Shown: in pieces, positions 28,536 to 38,099 of the stretch | Layout of the letters: every line of letters starts with the position of its first letter | Position numbering within the stretch: the stretch's first letter is position 1 | Assembly: GCA_022600195.1 (NCBI GenBank) | Contig: JAHZKX010000062.1 | Coordinates: forward strand, 62,001-126,000 | Direction: 5' to 3' | Origin: Planctomycetota bacterium | Lineage (GTDB): Bacteria; Planctomycetota; Planctomycetia; Planctomycetales; Planctomycetaceae | DNA: 64,000 nt | The notes under the pieces: model-generated | Told to the model about the DNA's origin: nothing | Seen by the model: only the letters and a program-made list of their open reading frames with translations | Databases searched by the model: none | Position numbers and translations under genes: made by a program

Positions 28536-28573
28536 AAAAAAAGCTCTGAACCATAATGGGTCCAGAGCTTTTT
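28536..28573 (-). terminator. Terminator of tRNA-Gln
   Basis: An 11-base inverted repeat, AAAAAGCTCTG at 28538-28548 and CAGAGCTTTTT at 28563-28573, lies 5 bases beyond the tRNA 3' end on the minus strand. The stem extends inward past one mismatch. The A-run at 28536-28542 provides the U-tract of the minus-strand transcript. Confidence 0.85.
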
Positions 28574-28578
28574 CAAAG

Positions 28579-28649
28579 TTGCCCGACTAGGATTTGAACC
28601 TAGACTAAGTGAGTCAGAGTCACTCGTGCTACCGTTACACTATCAGGCA
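28579..28649 (-). tRNA. tRNA-Gln (anticodon CUG)
   Basis: The minus-strand transcript folds into a 71-base cloverleaf. The acceptor strands TGCCTGA and TCGGGCA pair with one G-U, and the discriminator is A. The anticodon stem AGTGA/TCACT encloses loop CTCTGAC, so the anticodon is CUG, which reads CAG (glutamine). The T-arm is CTAGG/CCTAG with loop TTCAAAT. CCA is not encoded. A terminator follows directly. Confidence 0.93.
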
Positions 28650-28886
28650 AGAGTCGGCGATGGCCTTCGTATGCTAAGATTAGCAGATATCATCACTTGC
28701 AGCCATCTCTTGGACATTATACGAAATAATGTTCGCACGCCAAGTCGTTTCGGGAGAGAAATTTCTATTCTTTTCAGTCTGTCTGGCTCTTTTCTGATAC
28801 ATCAGAGTATGACACTATAATAAGAATGCGGGTTCCCTGAATGATAAATTCAGGGACAACACCTTAATTATGGAAAGTGGCGATCT

Positions 28887-29669
28887 ATGAGATTTTGGAT
28901 TCACCGTGTTTTATTGGGCTGGCTCATTATCACGTCATCCTTATGGGAAGTGACTCGGGCAGAAGAACCGACTCCCCAGGCAGCGTCTGCTCAGGAGCAA
29001 GCTAGACTCAAGGGGAAACTTGAAAAGCAGATCGTCGAGTTGACCGCGCAGCTGAAGCAAAGCCCCAATGAAATTTCGTTGTACTCCCGCAGAGGAGATG
29101 CGAATTTCTTTCAAGGGAATTTCAAAGCAGCCGTTGCCGACTATGATAAAATGCTGGAGTTGAAGCCGTCTATCAAAGCCTCTCACTGGAGACGTGGCAT
29201 CGCCTGTTATTATGCCAGAGAGTACTCCGAAGCAGCAAAGCAGTTTGAAAGTTATCATTCGTTCGACAATATCGATCGCGAGAATGGTATCTGGCGCTTC
29301 TTTTCTCAGTATCGAGCCAAAGGTGCGGATGAAGCTCAGAAAGGATTGCTCAAATATGAAAAAGATGATCGTGAACCGTTTCCCGATATCTACCGGCTGT
29401 TTGAAGACAAAATTACGCCGGAAAATATACTGAAGAATATTCAGTCAGCAGAAATCAGCAAAGAGGAACGATCCAAACGTTTGTTTTATGCCTATCTCTA
29501 TATCGGTTTGAATGAGTCATTACGCGGACGAAAAGCAACCGCTCGTCAGTACCTGCAAAAAGCCGTCGATAATACATGGGGGCCAGGCGCCGGATTTGGA
29601 CCAAATTATATGTGGCATACCGGGCGGCTGGAGTTAAACTTACTGACAAAACCGGAAACGAAAAAATAA
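28887..29669 (+). CDS. Secreted TPR-repeat protein
   Basis: The product has 260 residues. A signal peptide covers about residues 1-25 (ending VTRAEE). Two to three tetratricopeptide-like repeats lie at about residues 50-160: SLYSRRGDANFFQGNFKAAV and ASHWRRGIACYYAREYSEA, with Tyr/Ala/Gly at the usual TPR positions. Another helical pair lies near residues 190-235. The likely role is protein interaction in the periplasm. The second TPR-type gene begins 61 bases downstream, so the two probably form an operon. Confidence 0.75.
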   Translation: MRFWIHRVLLGWLIITSSLWEVTRAEEPTPQAASAQEQARLKGKLEKQIVELTAQLKQSPNEISLYSRRGDANFFQGNFKAAVADYDKMLELKPSIKASHWRRGIACYYAREYSEAAKQFESYHSFDNIDRENGIWRFFSQYRAKGADEAQKGLLKYEKDDREPFPDIYRLFEDKITPENILKNIQSAEISKEERSKRLFYAYLYIGLNESLRGRKATARQYLQKAVDNTWGPGAGFGPNYMWHTGRLELNLLTKPETKK

Positions 29670-29730
29670 CGTTTAACTGCAAAGTATCGTTTCAATAAAA
29701 CATTCCATTTGTTGGATGGAGACAGTGAAG

Positions 29731-31092
29731 ATGAAAACGAGTCAGCTATCATCTCTTTCGGTCTTAATGATCTGTCTGATCTTTGTTTTGGGCAACCACA
29801 CTTGGGCTCAGGAGAAAAAAGAGGAAACGACAACACTTCCAGAGCAGCAAAAAAAAGTGAAAGCCTTAGAGCATGCGAAGAAAGGACAGGAATTACTGAA
29901 ACGAAAATACTGGAAAAAGGCTGCGTCTGAATTCGAAAAGGCCATAGCGTTTCAGCCAGAGAGCAGCGTTTTACACTATCTGCTGGGGGTCAGCTATCTC
30001 GAAAATTCTCAGGCCAGCAAAGGCTGGGTGGAATTTCGCAAAGCGGTATTGCTGGACTCAACGAATAAACGGGCCGCCAATGATTTCATGAAGATCTGGG
30101 ATTTCTTTGACCGGAAAGGTTTATTGAACGTCGGCACACCTGAAGTCGAAGTCCTCAAGGTGTTGGGGAAACCGGATCGAGAGCGAAATCAAAAGAGTAA
30201 GTCTCAATTGAGTTATGGGTTTATGTGGGTCAATTTTCGTCAAGGCAGGCTGTTTGCGCTGGTTGATACCCGTGGCCTCACGGCAGAACTCACCAGAGCC
30301 TTGAATACGATGGAATTTCAGCTGCCTCCCCGCTGGAGAGAGGGATATCGGAATATGAATGCGAATAGCGCCTTGACGGAATATGTCACAGAAGAAGACA
30401 CGGTCCAGAATTATCAACAACTCTTTACAACGCAGCGATTATTGAAACAGGGAGAAAAGGGATCTGCCAAAGCGATGATGAATCACATGAAATCCTTACT
30501 GGAAAAATCACACCAGATTGAAGTGTGGAACGTGATCCAGGAAGGCGACAACGATATTCTCTATGAATGGCGGGTCGCAAAGAATGAGCAGGCACCAGCT
30601 CAACATGAGATTGCCCGACTGATCAAGGGGAAGCGAGATATGCATCGGCTCGCTTACACCAACAGAAAACTACCGTTGAGTGAGGAAACCCGCACTCAAT
30701 GGATCAAGTTGATTCAATCTGCAAAACTGATCTTGGCCCATCCAGAAAAAATGAAACTCTCGGCACCTCAAAAAAAAGAACTGGCTGACCAGTTAACAAA
30801 AAAGTCGAGAGAAATCATTAAGCTTCAATTGCAGTATATTCAAAACCTGGATGTCAAATCGATGAAGCCTTATTTCACGGAACGTGTACGAAACCTGATC
30901 ACTTCTGACTTGCTGAAGAGTGCCAGAAAGCAGGCAGAAACAGCCAGCCCTGAAGAGTTAGTTCACTCCATTCAGCTCGAAGATTCAGGAGATCAGATTC
31001 AGGCCAAAATCAAAATGAAAAATGGACGAACTTTAACGACACTGATTCTGGTCAAAGGAAAATGGGAAGCAGACACAATCTGGTTTAAATAA
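29731..31092 (+). CDS. Secreted TPR-type protein, partner of upstream gene
   Basis: The ATG at 29731 has GGAG nine bases before it and is preferred to the ATG at 29716. The 453-residue product begins with a signal peptide (residues about 8-26, ending TWAQE). Residues about 45-115 contain two TPR units (LEHAKKGQELLKRKYWKKAA, SSVLHYLLGVSYLENSQA). A middle beta-rich part (about 130-190) has VEVLKVLGKPDRE, resembling SmpA/BamE-like folds. A C-terminal domain (about 350-453) is of unknown type. I know no named homologue. Co-transcription with the preceding TPR gene is likely. Confidence 0.7.
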   Translation: MKTSQLSSLSVLMICLIFVLGNHTWAQEKKEETTTLPEQQKKVKALEHAKKGQELLKRKYWKKAASEFEKAIAFQPESSVLHYLLGVSYLENSQASKGWVEFRKAVLLDSTNKRAANDFMKIWDFFDRKGLLNVGTPEVEVLKVLGKPDRERNQKSKSQLSYGFMWVNFRQGRLFALVDTRGLTAELTRALNTMEFQLPPRWREGYRNMNANSALTEYVTEEDTVQNYQQLFTTQRLLKQGEKGSAKAMMNHMKSLLEKSHQIEVWNVIQEGDNDILYEWRVAKNEQAPAQHEIARLIKGKRDMHRLAYTNRKLPLSEETRTQWIKLIQSAKLILAHPEKMKLSAPQKKELADQLTKKSREIIKLQLQYIQNLDVKSMKPYFTERVRNLITSDLLKSARKQAETASPEELVHSIQLEDSGDQIQAKIKMKNGRTLTTLILVKGKWEADTIWFK

Positions 31093-31636
31093 TCACCTCT
31101 AGGTTTTCTACTCTTTCTGCATTCCCCAATGTTCCAGCATGGATCCGCTCACCTTGCAAAACAGTGTTCGTGTGGACATTTCTTGCGCGGTTTTTCATCG
31201 CAAAATTCCGGGAATATTTTCTGAGATTTTTTGTAGAATCCTCAGCGGATCTTCCAGCAGTCCGCTCATGCAATTATTGCTATAAACCACTATTAAATAG
31301 AGGTTTATACCTCAGGGCCCTCTCCCGTTTCTGTGGACATCGATCGCAGGTTTTCTTCTCACCCTTACGATTAGCATATTTCGTCTCAACTTCTCAATGC
31401 GATTATTCCGAAAGATCAGAGTAACCGCTTGTATCAGGATAATCGGAAAAGTTTACCTTCCGAGCCTGACACAGACGGGGAATGGAGATGGGTTTTACCC
31501 GCCATTCAGGTCAAACAGGGTTTTCCGACTCAGGACAGGGTGTCCGGCAGCGGGAAATCAGGTGAGACCAAAGAGGACTGAAGTTGATCGTCTCAAATCG
31601 TTTGAGGCGAGTACTACATCGACGTTGGAGCTTTCG
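31093..31636 (+). promoter_or_regulatory. Long leader of the giant surface-protein gene, with hairpin
   Basis: These 544 bases contain no convincing gene; the frame open from 31397 has no signal peptide and unusual composition. A strong inverted repeat, TATAAACC at 31281-31288 and GGTTTATA at 31302-31309, extends inward past one mismatch by CTAT/ATAG around a 3-base loop. It has no T-run, so it looks like a leader structure or an operator rather than a terminator. The gene's ribosome-binding site TTGGAG is at 31625-31630. Confidence 0.45.
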
Positions 31637-34600
31637 ATGAACATATTACGTGTTAGCCTGGCCTGCTTAATCTTAGCATCTCAGTATTCACTGGCATCTG
31701 CCTATGCGGATCCAGATCAAACTGATGGCTCTCAGTCAGAGGGACGAGCAGCAATCGGCGAACGAGAGGGTTCTGCCATTGTAGGAAACGTCTCTTCCGG
31801 CATTTTCAGGCATGATTTCATTCCACAAAACAATGTGCAACGAAACGATGTTCCCGGTTTTACTTCAATGAAAGATGTCAGCTACCAGGATGTGCCGCAA
31901 GGTTACGTCCCCTATAAACAACCAGATCCACAAACAATGGTTGTGAACGAATACATCGATAACGGTGCCGGTGGTTTGCAACCACTGGGGCCACAGGCTT
32001 TCCAACCACTCTTCCGTCTGGATAAAGGCATTGGTGGGGGAATTGGTTATGACGATGGTTATTCCAATCTTGGAATCCTGCTGCCGTTTACCATTAACCC
32101 TGATCAAAGCATGCTCTTTCTGGACTTACGAGCAATGGTCACCGACCAGGGTGCCGGCGGTGTCAACCTGGGAGCGGGTTGGCGGGCCTATAGTGACGCA
32201 GTCGATAAAATCTTCACCTTCGCAGGCTGGTATGATTACGACGGCGGACATTTCCAGGACTATCATCAAATCGGTTTGAGTGGTGAAGTCATCGGCCAGT
32301 ATTTAACAGGTCGTATCAATGGTTACTTTGACATCAACAGCAATGAAGCTGTGGTTTCCAATAACCTCTCTGGTAATGCCTTCTACCAGACAAATCGAAT
32401 TGTACTCGATCGAGTCCTCCGTTCTGAATCTTCCTATGGTGGTGTGGATGCAGAAGTCGGCGGTCCACTGCCCGTACTCGGAAAATTTGGAATCGATGCC
32501 TTTGTCGGCGGTTACTATTATAATTCCGATTCGGACAAAAGCGCGACCGGTGTCAAGTTCCGTGCAGAAGCCAATATTAACGACTGGTGGCAGATGGGGG
32601 TCAGCTATGCGAAAGACTCCGTCTTCGGGTCCAACGCCTGGATGAATGTCACACTCAGCATTCCTGAAGGCAGATCTGATAAATGGATGCGACCCAAGAC
32701 GCTCAAGCAGCGTATGTATCAACCCATGAATCGTAACTACCGTATTGTCGCGAATATTAAAGAAACCACGAATACAGAACTCGCGATCAACCCCGATGAC
32801 GGCCTGCCTTACACTGTACAGCACATCGATCCCGACTTCGGGGGGGCCGGCAATGGTAACTTTGAAACACCATTCGGTTCTGTCGCCGCCTATAACGCGT
32901 CACCCCCTTCATCGGTTACAGATATCATCTTTGTCAAGGATGGTAACGCAGCGAATCTGGATGGACAGATCACACTGCTTGACAATGGTGGCGGTATGGG
33001 TAGCATCACCACCGGACAACGCCTGTTAAGTGAAGCCCGCCAGCATACTTTCAACACGTTTGACCAGGGGGGCGCACCGGTCACTCTGAACCTGCCCGGT
33101 TATAACCCCGCAGCCAGCATGCCAACTCTCAGCAACTCAGCGGGTGCTGGTGGATCACCGGGAGCCGTTGTTGTCGGTACCGGCGGTGCCTGGGAAGTGT
33201 CTGGTTTCAATATCAGCGGTGCCAGAACGGGAGGAGCACTCCCACATAACGATGGTATTTTCTCAGCGGCAACGCGCGGCTTTAACATCAACAACAATAC
33301 TTTTGTGTTGTATAACCGTGGTATTGATGTCACAAATCTGACCGCTGGCACCAGCACTGGCATCGTTTCAACCAACACCTTCTCGGGAGATGGGGCGAAC
33401 TCGCTGCATGGAGCACTCATCACACACAATGGTGGAACACTCGAACTGGCCTTCCACAATAACACGGCGACCAATAACCTTGGTGTCGTTCCACCGGGCA
33501 CTGGAACTGGTTTTGAAATCATTGCCAATGCTGGTTCCGTTAATGGTGTCGGCACAGCCACCGATGGTGTAACGACGCTCGGAATTACCGGAAATACGGC
33601 CAATGCAAACGGTACCGGTATGATTATTACCGCCAATGGTGGTGCAGTGATTACTACAGACAAGTCTAATAATACCTTCAATGCTAACATCAATCCCAAC
33701 ACAGGTTTGCATGTCAATGCGAACGGTGTAGGCAGTTCTGTGATCTTTCGCAGCTTTGATACGATTACCGCAACCGGCAACACGGGCATTGGTATCGCCT
33801 TTGATACGACAGGCGGCGGTTTGATTTCTGCCCTTTCAGAAGACCTGAACCAGGATGGAATCCTCGATCCGGGTGAAGACCTCAACGGGAACGGTGTACT
33901 CGACCTGGGGATGACCAACATCAACGCCAGCACCAATACCACAGATGGTTTTGTGGCAACATCAGACGGTGCCGGTGGCGCTTCACGAATCGACCTGAAT
34001 ATTGGAAATGCGAATTCAGCAGACAACCTGTTTAACAGCAACGGTCAGAATGGGATTAGCCTGGTTACGCTCAACGCAGGTACGATCCGTGGCAGTGTCA
34101 TCAACAATACGGCAACCGGAAATACACAGGACGGTTTTGCCAGTACTCTGACTACCGGAACCATTGATCTTTCTGTCTTAAATCCCGCAGGTGCCGCTTC
34201 CGTGGGAAGTAACATCTTCACTGGAAACACCCGCCATGGTATGAGTATTGTCAATAACACGGGTGGTGCCTTCACGACAGCCTTGATTTCCAATAATGAT
34301 TTCAGCAATAACACCGAAGCGGGCCTGTTCATCGGCGGGGATGCTCTGGGTGGGACAGATACAGCAGTCAATACACTGGGCACCCTCGATTCCAACAACT
34401 TCAATCGAGATACTTCGGGTACCGAAGGCATCCTGTTTAACAGTAGCGATGTCAGAACCACGGCAATCCTGACCAGAAACACCTTCGTAGGACGTACGGG
34501 TGCCGGTCGCGGTGTCGGTGGTGTTGTCGGTGGCACAACGACTGTGGTCGGTACTGGTGGGGTGCTCCTGACATTCGGCAGTCTGTCAGCAGTGGATAAT

Positions 34601-36496
34601 TCACTCGTCAACACCTTCATGAATAACGGTGATGCCCATATCGGCCTGGTGCTGGAAGGCAATACACTTAACGATGTAGACATCGACCAGCACGACTTTA
34701 ATACCACCCTCGATTCAACAAACACAGACTTTGATGGGCAAGGCGTCGGGTTCATCCTTCGGGATACCGCGATCATGGCGACTAGTACATTCCAACGCAA
34801 CACATTCCAGAACAATGCCGCCTCTGGTCTGTACTTCAGTGTGACTGGAAATAATGGAGCCGATTTTGCTCAACTCAATAATATTACCGTGGGTGGATCA
34901 ACGGCTCCCTTTGGAAATACCTTCACGGGCAACACGGGCAGTGGTCTGGAAGTCATTCGAACGGCCAACGGTCAAGTCAACACCTTTGATGTTCAGTTTA
35001 ATACCTTTACAGGCAACACACTGGACGGAATCAGCCTGACCGCAGCAAATGCGAACCTCACAGATACCTATACGATTAACGATAACACCATCACCGGGAA
35101 TACTGAGAATGGTATCGATATCAGTGTGCAGGCCGATGCGGTGCTGGATGCAGACATGGCACGTAACACGATTACCGGTAATACTCTGAGCGGTATCCGT
35201 ACCACGGAAATGATCAACGATGCGTCCGATCAACGCGGTGTATCAGGAAACTGGGTTGCCAACACGATCACCGGCAATGGAGCGGGTGGTATCGAGCTGG
35301 ATGCAGCCTCAAATGTATTGGTCATTGGTGGTGCGGGAGCAGATCGTAATATTATCCAGAGTAATACTGGGGACGGTGTAGCCATCACAGGAGCCGGGAC
35401 TGTCACCCTGAATAATAACCTGATTGCCAGCAACACCGGAGCCGGTATCGATATCGATGCACCTTCTGATAGCGATATCATAATCACCAATAACGATATT
35501 ACTCTGAATACGCTTGATGGTATCGAATATAGAAATGCAACTAGCGGGACATTCATTTTACTGGCAACTGGCAACACCATCGACTTCAACGATGGGCGTG
35601 GTTTCGATGTCCTGGCCCGACCGGGAGCAGCCACTGATTCAGCAATCGATATTACCTTTAGCAACAACGTCGTGAACGCCAACCTGCTGGAAGGGGTTTA
35701 TGTCGTCTACACCGCATCGAACAATCAGACGCAGGATGTGGCATCAACGACAGCACTGCTAGCCGATGGTGGTCTGTTCGACGATGTCCAACTCAGGATG
35801 ACTATGGATACGAACCAGATCCTGGCGAACGGGTTTAGTAGTGGATTCGGTACCACAGGTCTGGTGGTTCGTGTCGGTACAACCAATGGAAGTACCAGCA
35901 GTACAAACGCTGGTGGATTTGCCAGCGACGGTGTGGGCAACTTCACAAACTCCGGTGTGATTATGTCGGTGACCAATTCTACAATCACGGGCAACTTTGG
36001 ATCGGATGCCTTCTTCGAATCCTTCACTTCAACAGTGGATCCCGCGGCAACCGCGGGAACCTGGGGTGCTACCAACGACCCGACTGCACTCACAACGTTC
36101 CGCAGCGATCCATTGGCTCGACTGGACCTGGACTGGGGTAACAACACCATTATTGCGGGTGATGTCACCAACACGGGTGCCTTCTACAACAATGCAGACA
36201 CCTTCAAATCTCGTTTGAATACTACCAGTGTACCATTCGACGGACCATTTACTTCGACTTCAAGACGTCGTAATGCTCAACGTCAGGCTGCTCGTATCAA
36301 TAACCTGATAGACCCTGGTGCAGGAACCTTCCTCTACTCTGGTACAGGAGCAAGTACCTTCCGTCTTGACAGCACCGGCGATCTCTTAATCTTTACTCTT
36401 GACGGCAATCCTTACACGACAACCGGGGATGCCAATGGTATCAACTTCGGTGGAGCCATTACCGGCGAACTACCTTGGGGTTGGGGACAATTCTGA
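31637..36496 (+). CDS. Inverse-autotransporter-like surface protein with beta-helix passenger
   Basis: The ATG at 31637 gives 1619 residues with a signal peptide (about 1-24) and TTGGAG upstream; a longer open frame reaches 31397 but lacks these. Residues about 130-345 are alternating beta strands (GGIGYDDGYSNLGILLPF, NLGAGWRAYSD, FGIDAFVGGYYYN) like the N-terminal barrel of inverse autotransporters. VQHIDPDFGGAGNGNFETPF follows as a linker. Residues about 480-1450 are right-handed beta-helix coils rich in Asn, Thr and Gly (FTGNTLDGISL, ITGNTENGIDI). About residues 735-760 hold two calcium-loop-like stretches (DLNQDGILD, DLNGNGVLD). It should be anchored in the outer membrane with the helix outside. 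The function is unknown; adhesion or matrix binding is plausible. Confidence 0.75.
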   Translation: MNILRVSLACLILASQYSLASAYADPDQTDGSQSEGRAAIGEREGSAIVGNVSSGIFRHDFIPQNNVQRNDVPGFTSMKDVSYQDVPQGYVPYKQPDPQTMVVNEYIDNGAGGLQPLGPQAFQPLFRLDKGIGGGIGYDDGYSNLGILLPFTINPDQSMLFLDLRAMVTDQGAGGVNLGAGWRAYSDAVDKIFTFAGWYDYDGGHFQDYHQIGLSGEVIGQYLTGRINGYFDINSNEAVVSNNLSGNAFYQTNRIVLDRVLRSESSYGGVDAEVGGPLPVLGKFGIDAFVGGYYYNSDSDKSATGVKFRAEANINDWWQMGVSYAKDSVFGSNAWMNVTLSIPEGRSDKWMRPKTLKQRMYQPMNRNYRIVANIKETTNTELAINPDDGLPYTVQHIDPDFGGAGNGNFETPFGSVAAYNASPPSSVTDIIFVKDGNAANLDGQITLLDNGGGMGSITTGQRLLSEARQHTFNTFDQGGAPVTLNLPGYNPAASMPTLSNSAGAGGSPGAVVVGTGGAWEVSGFNISGARTGGALPHNDGIFSAATRGFNINNNTFVLYNRGIDVTNLTAGTSTGIVSTNTFSGDGANSLHGALITHNGGTLELAFHNNTATNNLGVVPPGTGTGFEIIANAGSVNGVGTATDGVTTLGITGNTANANGTGMIITANGGAVITTDKSNNTFNANINPNTGLHVNANGVGSSVIFRSFDTITATGNTGIGIAFDTTGGGLISALSEDLNQDGILDPGEDLNGNGVLDLGMTNINASTNTTDGFVATSDGAGGASRIDLNIGNANSADNLFNSNGQNGISLVTLNAGTIRGSVINNTATGNTQDGFASTLTTGTIDLSVLNPAGAASVGSNIFTGNTRHGMSIVNNTGGAFTTALISNNDFSNNTEAGLFIGGDALGGTDTAVNTLGTLDSNNFNRDTSGTEGILFNSSDVRTTAILTRNTFVGRTGAGRGVGGVVGGTTTVVGTGGVLLTFGSLSAVDNSLVNTFMNNGDAHIGLVLEGNTLNDVDIDQHDFNTTLDSTNTDFDGQGVGFILRDTAIMATSTFQRNTFQNNAASGLYFSVTGNNGADFAQLNNITVGGSTAPFGNTFTGNTGSGLEVIRTANGQVNTFDVQFNTFTGNTLDGISLTAANANLTDTYTINDNTITGNTENGIDISVQADAVLDADMARNTITGNTLSGIRTTEMINDASDQRGVSGNWVANTITGNGAGGIELDAASNVLVIGGAGADRNIIQSNTGDGVAITGAGTVTLNNNLIASNTGAGIDIDAPSDSDIIITNNDITLNTLDGIEYRNATSGTFILLATGNTIDFNDGRGFDVLARPGAATDSAIDITFSNNVVNANLLEGVYVVYTASNNQTQDVASTTALLADGGLFDDVQLRMTMDTNQILANGFSSGFGTTGLVVRVGTTNGSTSSTNAGGFASDGVGNFTNSGVIMSVTNSTITGNFGSDAFFESFTSTVDPAATAGTWGATNDPTALTTFRSDPLARLDLDWGNNTIIAGDVTNTGAFYNNADTFKSRLNTTSVPFDGPFTSTSRRRNAQRQAARINNLIDPGAGTFLYSGTGASTFRLDSTGDLLIFTLDGNPYTTTGDANGINFGGAITGELPWGWGQF

Positions 36497-36535
36497 TCTG
36501 CAACAATGGGCCTGATTTGACGATCGGCTGAAACC

Positions 36536-36574
36536 AAAACACCATCCTGATTCACTTCAGGATGGTGTTTTTTT
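36536..36574. terminator. Terminator after the surface-protein gene
   Basis: A perfect 15-base inverted repeat, AAAACACCATCCTGA at 36536-36550 and its complement at 36557-36571, has a 6-base loop. A run of seven T ends at 36574. It lies 40 bases after the surface-protein stop and also faces the end of the convergent aminotransferase gene. Confidence 0.93.
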
Positions 36575-36600
36575 AATGTCTTCAAACTTCACATTGTTGA

Positions 36601-37800
36601 TCAGGCGGGTGACAGAAATTGCTCAAGCCGATCAAGGCCTGCTTCTAAAGTCTTGAGATCTGTGGCAAATGAGAGTCTCACATAACCGGGTGCCCCAAAG
36701 GCATCGCCGGTCACCAGTGCCACATGGGCTTCTTCCAGTAACGCGGTGCAGAATTCGCTGGAGTCTTTCACGACTTTGCCACCACCCAATGGTTTATTGA
36801 AGTGCGCACTCACATTGAAAAACGCGTAAAACGCGCCCCCCGGTTCTGCAAAGCTGATCTCCGGAAATTTTCGTAAGCGTTCCAGCACATAAGTGCGGCG
36901 TTCTGTAAAGGCAGCCAGCATTTCTGAAACACACTCTTGCGGTCCATTTAATGCTGCAATCGTGGCCGCCTGGCTGACGCTGCACGGGTTTGATGTTTCC
37001 TGGCTTTGCAGCTTGGTCATTGCAGCCGTTAATTCGGTGGTAGCCAGTGTCCAGCCAATCCGCCAGCCGGTCATCGCGTACGCTTTACTGACACCACTGA
37101 CAATGATCGTGCGTTCGGCGACATCCGGCCCAAAGGAAGCAAAGCTGCGAAATTCAGAACCTTCATAAATCAGCTTTTCGTAGATCTCATCGGAAAGCAC
37201 GGGAACATCTTTTTCGACCGCAACGCGTGCCAGCGCTTCCAGAGTTTCCACAGGATAGGCAGCACCCGTCGGATTACAGGGATTGTTGAGCATCATCAGT
37301 TTGGTTTTAGGAGTGATGGCTGCCGCGAATTGTTCGGCTGTCATACAGAAGCCGCTGGCTTCACTGGTCTCCACCATCACGGGGGTCGCACCCGTCAGTT
37401 CCACCAATGCGCTGTAACTGACCCAGTAAGGCGTGGGAATGATGACTTCATCGCCGGGGCCACACAACGCCGTCAATACATTATGTATCGAGTGTTTGGC
37501 GCCATTCGAAACCACAACCTGATTCGGCTGATAAGTTAAACCGTAGTCGCGCTGGTAGACATCACAGATCGCCTGTTTGAGTTCGAGCGTGCCCGCTGCT
37601 GGTGTATAGCCGGTCTGGCCGGCATCCATGGCGACTTTCGCTGCTTCACGAATATGGGCGGGGGTATTAAAATCCGGCTCACCCAGCGTGAACTCATAGA
37701 CTTTGACTCCGGTGCTTTTCAATTCTTTCGCTTTTGCTGCAGCGGCAATGGTAGCGGAGGGCTTGAGTTTCTGGACGGTAGCGGAGAGCTGCATCGACAT
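36601..37800 (-). CDS. Class I/II PLP aminotransferase (aspartate aminotransferase-like)
   Basis: The product has 399 residues, the usual length of fold-type I aminotransferases. FTLGEPDFNTP is the N-terminal hallmark of the I-gamma aspartate aminotransferases. NNPCNPTGAAY and SDEIYEKLIY are cofactor-site blocks, and SGVSKAYAMTGWRIGW places the cofactor-binding lysine at residue 239. YVRLSFATDLKTLE near the C-terminus includes the carboxylate-binding arginine. It probably transfers amino groups between aspartate and 2-oxoglutarate in the cytoplasm; prephenate or other side activities cannot be excluded. It stands alone and shares a bidirectional terminator with the convergent surface-protein gene. 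Confidence 0.92.
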   Translation of the reverse strand: MSMQLSATVQKLKPSATIAAAAKAKELKSTGVKVYEFTLGEPDFNTPAHIREAAKVAMDAGQTGYTPAAGTLELKQAICDVYQRDYGLTYQPNQVVVSNGAKHSIHNVLTALCGPGDEVIIPTPYWVSYSALVELTGATPVMVETSEASGFCMTAEQFAAAITPKTKLMMLNNPCNPTGAAYPVETLEALARVAVEKDVPVLSDEIYEKLIYEGSEFRSFASFGPDVAERTIIVSGVSKAYAMTGWRIGWTLATTELTAAMTKLQSQETSNPCSVSQAATIAALNGPQECVSEMLAAFTERRTYVLERLRKFPEISFAEPGGAFYAFFNVSAHFNKPLGGGKVVKDSSEFCTALLEEAHVALVTGDAFGAPGYVRLSFATDLKTLEAGLDRLEQFLSPA

Positions 37801-38099
37801 AATCGTTTTCTTTGCCTGCGAAAGTAATGAAATAGACCGGGGCTGACAACACCGTCAGCATGGATTAATCCCTCAGCTATGACAGCCGGGAATCAATAAA
37901 GTTCGAAACCACACGATTCTTTTCACCTGCACCCGCAGCGTCAAGTCTAAGATGCCATTGTTTGAAAATCGGGCAGGATTCTGAGCAAAAAAGCAAGTAA
38001 AAGGATGACTGAGAGTGAATACGCGTGAATCAAAGCGACGAATGAGGCTTGGGAGTTCTTTGATTCATGGAGAGCCAGAAGCGAGCGATTCGATGTGAC

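Noticed and set aside
31397-31636. N-terminal extension of the surface protein by 80 residues
   Set aside because: The extension is Arg/Thr-rich and lacks a signal peptide; the ATG at 31637 has both a signal peptide and TTGGAG upstream.
33100-34041. 313-residue minus-strand open frame with a hydrophobic, Pro/Val/Leu-rich product
   Set aside because: It is antisense to the Asn/Thr/Gly-rich beta-helix region; the hydrophobic composition is the expected complement of those codons.
34045-36174. Several minus-strand frames in the surface-protein gene
   Set aside because: Same antisense codon-complement effect; no start context or motif.
38027-38066. 9-base inverted repeat GAATCAAAG/CTTTGATTC
   Set aside because: The 22-base loop, missing T-run and lack of any gene start nearby make it probably a chance match.
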